A stretch of 64,000 bases of DNA from Epiperipatus broadwayi (Eukaryota; Onychophora; Udeonychophora; Euonychophora; Peripatidae): the NCBI GenBank assembly GCA_028023455.1, contig JAQFVV010000185.1, positions 1,253,239-1,317,238 on the forward strand. Reading direction: 5' to 3'. The position numbers and the translations under genes are program-made. Shown here one piece after another: positions 1 through 13,187 of the stretch; position 1 is the first letter of the stretch, and each line of letters opens with the position of its first letter. Below the pieces are notes generated by a model. That model was not told the DNA's origin. It saw only the letters and a list, made by a program, of their open reading frames with translations, and did no database searches.

Positions 1-970
1 TTTCATGAATAATTTTGAAAGTCAAGTATTAAATGCAGCTACCAAGAAATCTTCTATTTGGCTAAGATGTGTGGATGGTACTTTTGTTATATAACCTCAT
101 TGCATTGATGCTTTACATTCTTCTCTTTCTTTTCTAAATAATTGGCATCTTAATATTAAAATTACTATGGAAGTGGAAAATAAATCACTTTTTTCTAGAT
201 GTTTTAATTACAAGAAAATGTGATGAAATAATTTCAATATCAGTTTACAGGAAATCCACCCATACAAACAGATATCTTAATTTTAATTATCTTCATCACC
301 CTGCTCAAATATTTTTATAGTAAAAAATCTTTTGACTAGACCTTATTAGTTTGTCTGATAAAGATCATCTTGCTCAAGAAATAGAACTTACAAAAAATAT
401 TCTACTTTCTAATGATTATAATAGAAACATCATATGTAAGTCTTTACATAACATTGATGCTAAAGGAAAAAAAGAGGACAGAATTGACAATTAATCTTGT
501 AATAGAATGTTTTTATTCTATATTAAAGGAGTTACTAATAATATCAGTAGAAGACAATCTCATTTTATTATAAAAAATACTTTTTCTACTGGCAAGAAAA
601 TTGGTGATTTTTTACACAAACCTAAAGATAAAATATTTTTGAAAAACCAGGAGGTTTATGAAATTCCATGTATGCATTGTTCAAGAATCTATGTAGGCCA
701 GTCTAATAGATGAATAAATGTCATAATTTAGAATCATATAAATGCTTTTAATCAGAAAATTAAAACATCAGTTTTTACTTCCCATTTTTTAGAAATTGGT
801 CACAAATCTGATTTTGACAATGCAAAAATACTTGCTAATTTAGAAATTTATGATTTAAGAACAGTGAGAGAATCAATTGAAATATTAAAGAGGCATACTG
901 GTTTAAATAGGGCTGACAAAGCACAATGTGTTCCAACTAAGTGGACACCTCTCATTTTATCTGTCTTCTA
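1..970 (+). mobile_element. Decayed Penelope-like element (RT motif C to GIY-YIG)
   Basis: Translating the three forward frames gives a run of PLE landmarks in the right order. An RT motif C region (IWLRCVDGTFVI, about 57-95) has CVDG where an active enzyme has YVDD. It is followed by FLNNWHLNIKITMEVEN (about 135-180), VYRKSTHTNRYLNF (about 245-290) and the GIY-YIG start VYEIPCMHCSRIYVGQSN (about 652-708). An endonuclease His segment (HFLEIGHKSDF, about 787-820) and a KWTPLIL tail (about 941-960) close it. The longest open piece is 507-713. Stops and frameshifts separate the blocks and the RT active site is lost, so it is non-functional. The left end runs off the window. In PLEs the RT copies the RNA into DNA and the GIY-YIG nuclease nicks the target. 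Family assignment is firm; the clade is not. Confidence 0.85.
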
Positions 971-3900
971 ATATTAACTAAAAATTAATAGGTGAAAAAA
1001 CTGAAGGAAAAATATTTTGATAAGTCTCATATTTTGAATCCTGAACTACTTCATGTTGATTCTCATTTCTCATCTCATACTCAGTCACTTTACTGTTTGA
1101 GATCTGACAATTTTTTTCAAAAGTTAAATTTAACAATGGCAGATGCTAGTTCATCAATATATCAGTATGTAATGGAAAATAATACATGGTTTAACCCAAA
1201 AAATAATAATTTATATAGTATTATTTTTTTATTATTTTCTATTATTATATTAGTTCATAAAGAAATAAATTGAAATTAAATCAATCATAAATAAAAGAAA
1301 TAACCATTACTTTACAAATAATATATGGATACTGTCAGATCAAATTTTCTGTGCTTATTTCTATCATCTTTATTCAAGAATCCATTACTTCTTGCTATGC
1401 ATATGTAGATAAAAACTTACAATGAAAACAAACCTTCCATATTTACAATTTTCAAACCTATCATTAAAAACAGAAATTTAAGAAAAATAAAATTATTATA
1501 AATCTTTTAAATTTGTATTTATATATTTTATTTATCCTCTTATTTTTACTTTTCTAAAATTTGTGCATAAGCAGTCATAAAAAGAAATTGAATTAGATTT
1601 TTTTTTTTTTTTTTGTAACATGATTTCTTATGCTTCCCTTTTCATTTGATATGACTAAAATGCTATAAAATCAATGGAACATATTTTCGATCATTTATCT
1701 TATGATTATATGGATTATTAACTACATGTCTCCATTGAATAAGTTATAACTGAATAAAAATCATATTGGTTTTTTTTAATTATCAACAAAAAGTAACCTT
1801 CCCATAGACTGATTAACTTATGGAAATATATAAAGTATGACATTTGATTACTATAAGATTCCTATCTCAATAATATTGTCACTATCATGGAAGTGTTCTA
1901 TAAATAAGATTTTTGTGTAAAAAAATGGAACTGAAAACAAAAAAAAACACTAGAAGATTATTTTACTATTCATAATATTTATTTATTCAATATTTTCTTT
2001 TTATTTCATTAAAATTTGGAAATATTGTTAAAAATTGTAGTATTTAATTAAATCTACAATGTTCTAATATATACGTAAAATTTTAATATTTATCTCATGT
2101 TCCTTAAGAGTTTATAATACTCCACCAGTAATTATATTTATTTACTCTTGTAATATATGTTAATGATTTTTTATTATAATCTGTTTAATTATAAATTAAT
2201 GTTTGTTTTTTAAAATAGACATTTGATACTGTTTAAGTTTTATTATCAAATTCGCATGTCTATTTTATTTTATTTTTCATTTTCTCATGCTTTTCCCATC
2301 ATTAATACATCTTTTAACATTTTTTTGTTGTTTCCTACATTACATTATAACAAAATTTTACAACTAAAGTAAATAAGCCATTAAAGATTTTTTATCACAA
2401 ATCTAGAAATTAATATTTTTTTCTTCAATAAAATAAATTTTATGCTCCAACTAAAAATTTAATTTTTAGATATCACCTCTATGTTTATAAAATATTGTTG
2501 TTGTTTTTTTTTTTTTTAAATTTACATGTTCTTTAGATAAGCCAACTCATTCTGTTTATTTTAAACTGTATTTATTACTAATCTTTTTATTGGAGAAAAG
2601 AATAATAACTGTATTAGCCTCTTTTGCAGTCACATGATTCTACTTCACTATTAAACTAATAAGCATCATTAATGACTAAAACCAACACATTTATCTCACT
2701 ATTCCTCTTAGATTTTCTAATAATAAGCATAAAATTCAAATGCACGTAGTAGGTTTATTCAGTTTGTGCTGGTTACAAACTATTAAAGTTATCATTTTGT
2801 TACTTTCAAATTATATTTAATAATTGTCTCACGTGGGATTTTAGATAAGTACATTGGAATATGAACTATTCTGCTATAAATGATCAAACTACCATGTTTG
2901 CTTTATATCTTAAGCTATTTTTTTTCTATTAATGAATATTTTATTTAATTCTATAGTTAAGAAAAATGTATTTTATTAAATTATAAAATGATTTCATTCA
3001 ATATTAGATATGTCTACATTTAAACTTCAAGTTTTTTGGTAATGTTATAATTCACACATAAAGGTGATATGGAAATTATGACTCAATTATTCTATATTAA
3101 CTCAATTTTATAGTGCATATTTTGTTTGCATATTCAACTTTTGTCATCTTTTGTTTTTGAGAAAAATTAATTATTTGTTCCATGTCTAGAGTATAAAATT
3201 TTTCTTATTTGTTAATTATTCTTCATTGTTTTTATTAAAAAAAGATCCTTAAAAATAAATTGAAGAATGTTGTTACATTTTATTAAACTGCTTATCCTGC
3301 ATAAATTTCCCACTTATTTATAAAATTTCTGTTTGTCTACCTAAACATAACACCCATGGATTTAGTAAACAAACTGTTTACAGATATGCTAAAATCATTT
3401 ACTGCCATGAAAGTATTATTTGCTATTTTTCTCTGCTATGAATAGAAAGTAGTTTTTATTCAAACACTAGTAAATTTATTCTAATTAATGGAGTTTTTTA
3501 TAGATAGTATTATTTAAAATCCAGTAGAAAAGAAATAAAGATTCTTAATATTTATATGTCCAAAAGGTGAAAAATATCGTGTAAATCTTTATATATGTTT
3601 GGAGTAAAATGCCAGCAGTTTCAGACATATTTGAAAAAAATCCAATAAAACTCAAATGATATTCAATATACTGTATTACTTGTTTTATTTAATTTTTTAT
3701 TATTATTACCATGATTTAGTTTTGTATGATTTAAGATCCCTGGTGGAAAGAAATAAAACCATTATAATTTTTGTTGGATGTTAATAACAGATAGCGCACC
3801 ATTCATTTCTAAATAACATTATTAGTGAACTGCCCCAACTTTTTAAAATGTAAGACAATTAAAAAATTATTTGAACTGGGTGAGAAAACATAAATAAATC

Positions 3901-4429
3901 TTAGTAAATATTATATTAAAATTTCTAGATTAAAAGACTGTTATATATCTTAACAACTTTAATTTTAAAATCAATTATGAAAATTATGAGTATGTGCAAT
4001 TGAATTTTTACATGCAGTTGTGTATTTAATGAAGTGTGGATCATTAAAACTTAATTGTATTGTATAGATATTATAATAGCATAGGTTTTGTTTTTGTTTG
4101 CCATTTTAATCAAAAATATGACTATGATACATCTTTTATATGAAAATAATTTTTGTGTTATGAATGTTTCTTTATTTAAAATAGAGGTATTACTTTGCTA
4201 TTTATAGAGTTGTACGTTCATTCTAGATAAAAGAACTGATAAGGAACTGATTAGTCTATAATTTCCAATATTTTTATTACCTTCTTTAAATATTAATACT
4301 GCATTCTTCCATATCAGCAGGGCTATCATTTAGACATTTGGAATATAATTTTATCCTAAAATGTTCTATTTCTACATCTGCTTCTTTTTAGGCTAGTTCT
4401 GTACAAAATTGTATCAAGCTAATTAAACT
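971..4429. other. AT-rich DNA without recognisable gene
   Basis: No coding pattern is recognisable on either strand. A 93-codon open frame at 992-1273 (+) starts just after the PLE trace and resembles nothing I know; it could be PLE 3' flank. There is a 17-base T run at 1598-1614 and short A/T runs elsewhere. I see no tandem array or inverted repeat of note. Confidence 0.5.
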
Positions 4430-5462
4430 CATCTACAGTGAACATTGGATTTTAACCAACCAAAGGAACAAGCTGGATTTAAAAGTGATTTTAGTACAGT
4501 GGATTATATTTAAGTATTGAGATAAGTCATAGAAATGATATTTGCCATTATGGTTTGGATTTACAGATTATGAAAAGACATTTGATTCTCTAAGCTTTCT
4601 TCAGTAATAAAAGCATTGGATTGTCAAGGTATAGATACAGGATATTATCACATTCTGAAGAATATTTACAAAAATGCAAACAACAACACTTAGATTATAT
4701 AATGACCCTAAGAAAATTAATATTGAGAAGAATATATGACAGAATAGCTTCAAATCTCCAAAACTTTTTACAGCACTTTTGGAAAAAAGTATTTGTGAAT
4801 TAAAATGGAAAGATAAAAGAGTAAAAGTAAATAGAGATTGCCAAAGATGTAATTGCTTTTGAAAAGAATACTTCAGTGCTTCAGATAAAAATAAAGATTG
4901 TTAATTGGTGAATTAGAAGAAATTGACAGTTACAAATACCTTGGTTAGATTATTAAGTTAGAAACATAATCAATGAATTTAATTTGGTTGAGGTGCTTTT
5001 AGCAGAAATAATTTAATACATATGCCCATGTTCTTGAAAAAGATGAATTTTAATGTTATTGATATATCTGAGACTTGGACACATAATGGAAGGGCAAAGA
5101 CTTTAGACGACTAAAAATATGGAGACATGCATGTTAGGATTAGCAAGAAAATATCAAAAACAAAATATTTGCATGAAAGAACAAACAAGTGTTACTAACA
5201 ACATTTAAAGAATTAAAATACAAAAGTTGGGTTGAGTTAGACAAATTGCTAGAAGTTTGATAATGAATGGACAGTTGGAATCTTAAAATGGATTCTGAAA
5301 AATTATAAAAAACCTAAAGAGAGACCATGTGAAATGAATAGATGAAATAAAAAAGTATGCTAGAGAAGAGAGGCTAGAGATAAAAAAAGATGAATTGTAC
5401 TTGGAGAGACTTTATCTTGAAGTGGATTAATAAAGGGTTGAAAATGATGATGTTGTTGATGC
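4430..5462 (+). mobile_element. Decayed RTE-type LINE (RT and C-terminus)
   Basis: Fragments of an RTE-clade endonuclease/reverse transcriptase follow in order across shifting forward frames. DYEKTFDSL (about 4564-4590) is the RT motif A segment, where family members have D-[FY]-x-K-AFDS. LYNDPKKINIE (about 4693-4725) and SPKLFTALLEK (about 4755-4790) follow. A YKYLG block (about 4933) and a C-terminal CMLGLARK block near 5130 end it. The C-terminal region is collinear with the much better preserved copy at 62838-63182. The end (WINKG, then GATGATG) matches the TGA-rich short-repeat tail typical of RTE elements. Many stops and frameshifts and no intact ORF: an old, dead, 5'-truncated insertion. 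Confidence 0.8.
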
Positions 5463-6394
5463 TTTTTTCTCATTGGTATTTTAAATTTGATAGATGTTTA
5501 TATTTCTCCCTACTATTTTATTATTATTGGTAAATCAAAGCTTACTATAATTTTAACTATTCTGATTAGTAAATTGAATTTGAATGCGATCCTGATTTCT
5601 TAACACTGTGTTAAAGTTCATTTTATGTACTACTTTGATATTAGAGTTACAGTATAATAATTACTGAAATGAACTTTTTATATTTAAGATGTACAGTGCA
5701 TTATGAGATTGATTGTGAAGGTAAGGCAATTGGGGAATACAGTATATTAAGGCAAAAGTTTACTGGCTTTATTAGCTCACTACAATATACAGCATATTTG
5801 AAAAATAAATCCAAATAAATGTTACATATATTTTTTCTTTTCTCATTCATTACTGTTATTATTATTGTATCCAAATATATTTCATGCACATAAAAGTTAT
5901 TTTATATTTGGTTGAATCTCAGACTGATTTTAATAATTCAATATAACTACATGATATATTGATATATTTCATTTTTCATGGATATTTTGTCTTTTAGTCA
6001 TACCATTCTGGAAACATGTGTGAAAAAGATAAATAAGCTCCAGAATGCATTTTATGGTAAAGCAGCACACTGCAGTTATCGAAAATCACAATTTCATACA
6101 CATAACTCCATTATTTGTTCGTTAATGTAATTATGTAAAGGAGTTTGGAATAAAGATGTCAGTTCAGGAAGTTTTACAATTGTAGTTCAAAGTATTGTAG
6201 TTTGATATTAATAAATACTGATACAATGATGATTTTGTGTAAAAAATTGTAATCTGGATCAAATGAAAAAGGCTGCTTTAGTTTGAAATATGTCTCATGT
6301 ATCAATATTTTTTTCAAATGACTTTATTCATATGTATGAGAGCCTTATATTTTATACAAGATCTTTATGACTTGTCTAATGAAATAATTGGAAT
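5463..6394. other. AT-rich spacer between two LINE remnants
   Basis: No coding signal, RNA gene or clear repeat is visible. The 62-codon frame at 5701-5889 (-) lacks any recognisable motif and is probably chance. Confidence 0.45.
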
Positions 6395-7217
6395 CAAAAG
6401 ATAAAAGAAGAAGATGGATTTAAAAGTATTTTTAACGCAATAGATCATAATCAACTATAAAATAAATTATATAATGAATCAATGAACATAATTTGTAGAT
6501 TACGCAAATGAAACTGATTTTAAATACATTTCCATATTAACTAAAGTTTAAGTTTCTTCAAAATAATACACACACAGAACATTGTTTATTTTTAAAAATA
6601 TATTTTTGAAAATGTAATAGCAATGATTACATTTCATTGTAATACTAGAAAAAATGTTGATATGAGGTCACATCGTGATGATTTGATATTTTAACATTTT
6701 TTTATTTCAGTTTTAAGAAAAAATATTTTGTAGTGTAAAATAAAAAGCTAATGAAATAACAAAAGTATATAGGTTATTTAATTTTATATTTTGCAAATGA
6801 TGTGGTTATTTTGTAAAAATAATCTTCAGAGTTTCAGGAAATTATAGAATTATTTGATGAAGCAAGTAACTAGGATTAAAGATAAAAACTGAAAAGATTA
6901 AAGTAACATCCAAATATTTCTTTACAGATAACGAAAATAAATATTGATAACCATGAATTAGAAGAAATTATCAACTGCATATACTGTGCATATTACTAAC
7001 ACATATGGAAAGATAATAGATGAAATAATCATAGAATTAAATTTAAATGGAGTTGTATTTGAAAGAAAATAACCTTATATTAAATAAAAGCATGATTATG
7101 CAATTGAAAAAAATTTACTAAATATATATTATAATTTCTTAAATATGAATCTGAGACTTGAACACATAACAGATAAGCAATGCAAAGTCTTTAGACTATA
7201 CAGCAAAGTAGATAGGC
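6395..7217 (+). mobile_element. Second decayed RTE-type LINE fragment
   Basis: Forward-strand translation gives IGYLILYFANDVVIL at about 6769-6813, where the RT motif C of RTE elements reads FADD; one catalytic Asp is replaced (FAND). SSEFQEIIELFDEAS (about 6826-6870), LKIKTEKIKVTS (about 6877-6912) and LRLEHITDKQCKVFRLYSK (about 7150-7206) follow in the expected order. An earlier block near 6415-6450 matches the motif A region. Stops are frequent. The fragment is cut at about 7217, exactly where an AT-flanked repeat begins, so that repeat probably inserted into it or removed its 3' end. Confidence 0.7.
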
Positions 7218-7950
7218 ATATATATTCTAACCTGGTCCGTTTGCATCTTCACTTCTGGGCAGTATATTACATTAAATAAAACGGGGTCTAGCTCAGTTAA
7301 TAATTAATAAATAAAATATTCTATCTTAATACTAAATGTTTCACTAGTTCAAATTTAAAATTCGAATAAGGTTCAGTTTATAAAAATAAATTAAATAAAT
7401 ATTTATTATTTTCATGAGACTTGGAAGTGAAAATACAGGTGACAAGATAGATTACATTGAGCCAATATCCTACAGGATACTACCTCAATGGCATAAGAAC
7501 ACTGTCCCCCATATTACTATTTCAAATAAATAAACTTACAGTATTCTTACGACTTTAATAAATCCTACTTATTCAGATTAAACTACTAATTAAATCTTAA
7601 TATTCTATTTATAATAATTTATCTCAATAAAATCTCAGGTTCATAAATGTATTCTCAGATAATCATATCACTGTAATAAAACATGATAAGGGAATTTTAT
7701 GTCATATTCTACTACACTTAAATTAATAATAATAAACAATAATAATATTCTTCATTGTATTGATTAATTCTGTATATCTTCACTTTACTATAATCTATTA
7801 CGATAAATAAAAATAATAAAATATCATAATATAATCTTTTATTTTCATATAAGAACGTAATAAATATGTGGTAGTATTAGATAATCTGACAAGTTATATA
7901 TGTGGCAAATAAGAGCATCATATTTCAATGTACCATTATAATAATTAATT
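7218..7950 (-). repeat. Copy 1 of a long AT-rich repeat (partner at 20560-21276)
   Basis: The reverse complement of this stretch aligns with 20560-21276. Shared blocks include the TGAGCTAG segment near the end, the TTCTTATGCCATTGAG block (about 7483-7498 here, 20998-21013 there), the AAGTCTCATGAAAATAATAA-like block and an AACCTGAGAT block. Both copies end at an AT tract (7212-7219 here, 21277-21321 there). No protein is encoded. Homology may extend beyond 7950, but I could not follow it by eye. It is probably the 3' part of a retroelement LTR or of a non-autonomous element. Confidence 0.6.
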
Positions 7951-10914
7951 TATGACCATAAGATAATGTAAATGTGATTACTTAATAAATATTCCAGTTC
8001 TTAAAATAATTCTTTATTTATTTCTGTGCAAAAAATATTGTGTTTAATTTTATTAACTCTGTGTTTAAATTCATGAAGATGAAAAAATAATTAACCAAAC
8101 ACACAAATTTTGAGAACACAAATTTTAACAAAGTTTATTATAACATTACAACATAACAATTTATTTACAATATGTACATTTAAAAAAAAAAATCTTAAAG
8201 ATTTGTACCATTATATATTCTTTATATTCGAACCTCGTTAAATCTTTACTCTGACTTGAATAAAAAAATTATAAAATAATACAATTTTATTAATGCCTGT
8301 TTGATCAATCTTATATAAAAAATAGATTTATTTACTGCCTACTCAAAATACATTTTGCATCCTTTAGCTATTATTCAAGCATGCTTTTTTGTATTAAACA
8401 TCTATAGAAACATAGTACAGATAAACATAAAATAATACTAATTGAGAACATGGATATCTTTTTAATAGACAATTTCACTTTAGCAATATTAACAATATTA
8501 TGTAAAATATCTATTGATAATTTATTTCTAAATTATGGATACTATTGTTCACTACACTGTATTTATTAACTCTAATACATTCCATTATAACAATATTCTA
8601 GTACTATATAATTATAACTACTAATATATTCTCTATTATTGAATAAATATAAATTGTACCTAAACTTATTGTGTAGATCGTTTTTTTTTTTACTTTATAG
8701 AATTATATTAAAAATATGCAGTACTCATTTTAAAAATTGAAATAAATATTTTAATATTATTTAATATTTCAAAAGCAACTTTGCTTTACATATTTTATTC
8801 TTAAGATCTTATATTTATTTCCAAAATAAAATAAATCTATAACATATTTTATGATTCTTTCATTTGAAGGCCATTGGATTTTCAATTCCAATTTATACAA
8901 ATTCTATTTCTTCATACAAATAAATGAACTCATCTCATTTCAAACAATTGCATATCATTAACTCTAAATCATCTATTATTTTTTTAAATATATCATATTG
9001 TACAATGTAGCTACTTTTTGGAAAATGTAGATAGCAAATAGATTTGAAGGATAGGAAAAATCTAGATAGTGAATAGATTTGAAGGATAGGGAAGAAAAAC
9101 TAGAGTATAACTCATAACTCATATTGAATAAACATATACCATGGCACAGTGTATTTATAAAACTAGAGGCATGACCTATTCTGTCTAGTGTCCTCAAATA
9201 CTATAAATGATGTCAAGCTATTCCTTCAGCTTTATTGAACATCAATACTCCAAGAAAAAGAAACACTGTCCAAAATAAATATACAATTACAGGGCTTTGT
9301 TAAGTGCATTGCACATCCACAAATATAAAATACTATTCATATTTCATAAATATCCTAACTTAATAATCTCCTGGATTCATGTTCATCATATTACTAATAC
9401 CAGGTCACCATCCTATTCTTATTTCCTAAAGATTTATCATGTCTTACATCGACAAATTACTAGCTTGCATATTCAAATAATAAACAAATTCAACTATAAT
9501 TAGAGCAATCTTACTAATCCATAATAAAAGATTGCTTTACTTTCTTATTCTATATTCTAAACCAAATACAAACTAATTAGATAATACTTGAACAACCAAT
9601 AATATGAAAGTTTTTTTTTTTAAAAAGAATCACACAAATATTTATTATCATGTTGGGTTATATTACTAGTATAAAATTATAGAAAGCATATTCCCAAATA
9701 AATCCTTATCTCATAATTTAAAAAAAGGTTGTATAATGGACATATGTTAACATTCATACTTCACACATTATTCCATAGGCAACCTGTAAAAAAAAAAGAA
9801 AACAAGAAAATACATCATAATAAATATCAATAATTCATTAGTTGTTACCAAGTGACATTAGCTCATCACTACCACTTTTTGCAATCTTCTTTTCTCTAAC
9901 CAGATATAACATCACATACATAAAAAATATATACATTCATGCTTCTATTTAAATGTTCTAATTTAAACTATTAAATATTATACTGTAGGATTCTAATACC
10001 ATAAATAATTAATATTCATGTTCCTATTCTTATTAATCAAAAAAATTACATTTAAAATAAATAGTAAATAAATTAAAAGCATATTTATGTAAACTTCAGA
10101 TGAAAACATATATTTTTCCTAGGTTCAAATATTTCCATTTTCTTTCTCAAAAGTTTTTCTTTTTCAAAAGTTTTTTTTTTAATGTTCTCTTCAAAAGCAC
10201 TTTATTTCTTTAAGAACATTCACTGTCCCCCATTGCTATGATGACGAACAAGACAATTTGTCGGGTGGGTGGCAGTGAGTAATTTAAAAAAAAATACATA
10301 GTAAAAAAAAAAAGACATCTTTTAAAATCTTTAAAATTAAACAAAATAATTATCCATCCATCCTATAAGAGTTTATAGATTAATAGTTTATGGATTCCAT
10401 AGTCCAGAAAGATAATTATTGAAATTATAATACTATAATAATACCATGAACCTTCTTAAATTTCCCATATCGGCATACTGATGCATCCTATTCTGTTTGG
10501 CTTAACTTAATCTATCCGATAAACTTTTGAGCAATATATATATATATATATATTTTCATGGTTTTATTCTTTTATTTAATCATATATTCACTTTCTTTAT
10601 AGGTTTCTTCCTTAGTAAATTTATTTCCATTTAGTACGTTTTTTCAGCATTTCATTATTATCTTAATTTTCAGGTTTTTCAAACAAACTTTTATAAGTGC
10701 ATATTAACCCTTTTAGACTTTAGGATTTTTATAATATATACGTTTTAGTAAACATTCTATGTGAGTCTTTTCCTAAATAATTTTTTGTAAAATATTTTTT
10801 TAAAAATGTTTCCTTCAAAAGGATATAACATTAGCTCTTTTAATATGATATTTCTATAAAATTATCATAAAGTATACTTGTCATATTGTTTTTTAATTTT
10901 GGACAAGCTTATCT
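7951..10914. other. AT-rich DNA without recognisable gene
   Basis: No credible coding region. Small features are a two-unit tandem repeat at 9028-9093, a (TA)10 tract near 10533-10552 and short homopolymers. A CACTGTCCCCCAT block at about 10217 recurs near 7500, hinting that the repeat starting at 7218 may extend this far. Open frames at 8976-9197 (-) and 9297-9503 (+) have no recognisable motif. Confidence 0.45.
9028..9093 (+). repeat. Two-unit tandem repeat, period 34
   Basis: The block AATAGATTTGAAGGATAGG occurs twice, 34 bases apart, with AGATAG before each copy. This is a local duplication with no coding meaning. Confidence 0.75.
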
Positions 10915-10973
10915 TATATATATATATATATATATTGAAACAGTGAGATTCGTATTCGAATCTCAAGTTTCAC
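10915..10973. repeat. (TA)n tract abutting a 38-nt hairpin
   Basis: A TA run (10915-10935) is followed directly by a nested hairpin. The inner stem GAGATTCG/CGAATCTC (10945-10952 with 10957-10964, loop TATT) is perfect. The outer stem TGAAAC/GTTTCA is at 10936-10941 and 10967-10972 (boundaries good to about one base). A simpler hairpin (AAACAG-TTAGAT-CTGTTT) sits beside another TA run at 59195-59212. It is probably the end of a small mobile element. Confidence 0.6.
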
Positions 10974-11109
10974 CTTTTTCTGTCGTCTCTCACTGACCGG
11001 TCTATCCCACCCAAATTTAAACTTTTTGGTATCGAATTGTGTGTGTAACAATATTAAAAATGTATAAATATATGTAGAATTCAACATAAACACGCACACA
11101 TTTCGATCT

Positions 11110-12130
11110 CAAATTAAAGGCAATAAATACGGATAAAATAATATAATTTAGATTCTTTTAGCTAAATAAATTTTGTGTAATATTAATCATTTATTTTGAA
11201 TTTTATAAAGTTCGTATTTGTTGCTTAGTTTAAATTTCGTTAAATAATAATTCTAACAAAATCTGATGCAATAATTAATTAAAGTTAAAATAATTTTATT
11301 CCCTTTTGTCTTTGAAAATTTAAAAGCATCGGTCAGTGACAGATAATAAATTAATTATAGCAAAATTCTAAAAGAATGTAATTAACGAATGTAAAGAAAA
11401 ACAAACAATAGCACAGCAAATTTCTTTCTAATTAAAACCAGCAGAGCATTGATTATCCTGAGGGCAAGATAAATAAAACCTAAAAATATCTGAACAGAAA
11501 ATTTAAAAGATCAAGATAAGAAAAAGGAGGCCATCTTAGACTTGCTGGAGACTTGCACTTGAATTTTAGCTTTGCTCTCGAGTGGAGCATCTAAAATATC
11601 TTAAATAAATTAATACTGCAAGGTATGACCGAGTAAGCACCGAAATTATTCTCCACCGGGAGGGCCCACTATATGCCGAGCTTCACCTTGCCCATCGTAA
11701 AAAAAACACCAAAATGATCTGCTGCCTGAAATAAACAAGAAAGCCGCTGCTGTTAAAAATCAATAAAACAACATGCCCAGGACAAGAAAGAAAACTTCTA
11801 ATTACGAACAATCTGCTAATAAACCAATGGACGAAAACATCTTATAAAACAGGTACCTGTGTGTGTATTCCAAATTATAGAGTACTCTAGTAATAATAAG
11901 CTATAGCTCATCTCCTATTATTTGTATAACTTCTAAATGTTAAAATTGTAATTTTGAGAAACTAAAATTTGAGAATTCATGTAATCTGTAAATTTCTCGC
12001 ATAATCTAGCTTACCCTCCCTCTATCACTTCTTAGGTGTGTATTTCTTAAATCTACATTTCATTTATAATTATCATTGAAATATTACCTTCTCATAATTA
12101 TCTTAGTTTTCAAGCTAAATCCATAATCGC
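11110..12130. other. Mixed-composition DNA, no recognisable gene
   Basis: About 11500-11830 is visibly GC-richer than its surroundings (for example CCACCGGGAGGGCCCACT near 11653). It has no long open frame, tRNA fold or repeat partner that I could find. It may be an untranslated or LTR part of a retroelement. Confidence 0.35.
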
Positions 12131-12138
12131 TTGAACAG

Positions 12139-12213
12139 TGAATGCGTGTCGAATTATCATTAATATTTGCTTTTATAAATAACTTAAATTTCATATAAAT
12201 CGACACGCATTCA
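12139..12213. repeat. 14-bp perfect inverted repeat, 47-bp loop
   Basis: TGAATGCGTGTCGA at 12139-12152 is the exact reverse complement of TCGACACGCATTCA at 12200-12213. The arms hold three CpGs in AT-rich DNA, so chance pairing is unlikely. The intervening 47 bases are AT-rich and unremarkable. Confidence 0.8.
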
Positions 12214-12437
12214 AAGAATCAGTTATTGTAATGCAGGGTCTACTCCTCCATAATAGCTGGCATACTCGCTGTAATAATTCCCTTTTTAGATATTTTTTAT
12301 TATTAAATGTTAATGAATAATTATGTAAATTTCATTTCTTTGAGAGTCACCAATTTTCTTTCAGTCAACGGTGATAATGTTGGGCCGAGTTTGAAATCTA
12401 GTTAAATATTACCACAATCTTTTAGATATTATACATG

Positions 12438-12868
12438 TGTTACGTTTTGAAGCCCCGATGGCTCATTCCACGCCGTGAATACTCCGGATTCTCTAGGGTT
12501 GAATTAACCCCAGTCGTCCTACACAAGCGGACATGATAATGTTCCCGTAGGGCTTGACGACCGTCACGCAGCCAGCTGGCAAATTGCGACACGGACCGCT
12601 TGTCCCTGGTTATGCTCATGTGACACCTTACTCTTCGGGTCGCGGCAGAGACCAACCCGAAACCCTTATAACTTATTCACGGCATTGCAGTTTCAGCGCT
12701 GCCATTTTACATCGCCCTTCTAAAGCGTACCACGTGTTCTTTTATTTAGTTTATTATTCTCTCTATCACTCCGCCTCGGCATTATCTTCGTCATATACTC
12801 TCAAATAAATGTTTGCCCTTTGTCGTAAAATAAATATTTTATTAAATAAATGTATGTCCGCCGTTACT
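12438..12868 (+). repeat. Candidate 5' LTR of the Ty3/gypsy remnant
   Basis: A GC-rich block bounded by TGTTACG (12438-12444) and CGTTACT (12862-12868), close to the inverted TGTTACG...CGTTACA ends common in gypsy LTRs. It holds a TATA-like TATAAC (about 12668), a downstream GCAGTTTCAG that could be an initiator, and AATAAA (12803 and later). TGGCAGTGC starts 9 bases after the right end and could be a tRNA primer-binding site. It lies about 1.15 kb upstream of the gag frame on the same strand. No matching 3' copy is present, so the call rests on end motifs and position. Open frames 12440-12655 (-) and 12554-12808 (+) here look accidental. Confidence 0.4.
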
Positions 12869-13187
12869 GATGACTCTGGCAGTGCAAAGTATAAATTCCT
12901 TACAGCACGCATTAGAAATACTCACTCGAGAACCCTAGGTAGCTAGATTACGCCTTCATATAAATAAATGCTCCATATAAATAAATGTATTTTTATATAT
13001 TTAATATTATCAATTAGCTGTTGAGACTTTGAATTTAAAATATGATTAATCACATTAATAATGTTTTCTTTTATTAAATACGTAAATAAATAATTCTAAA
13101 TATACGTCTGTAGTTAAGTTTTCATTTATTCGATGCCCATTATAGACATTTCCTCGATTCTATATATTAATTAATATTCGTTTGATT

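Noticed and set aside
992-1273. 93-codon open frame as a small gene
   Set aside because: No start context, homology or conserved copy visible; directly downstream of a PLE remnant and very AT-rich.
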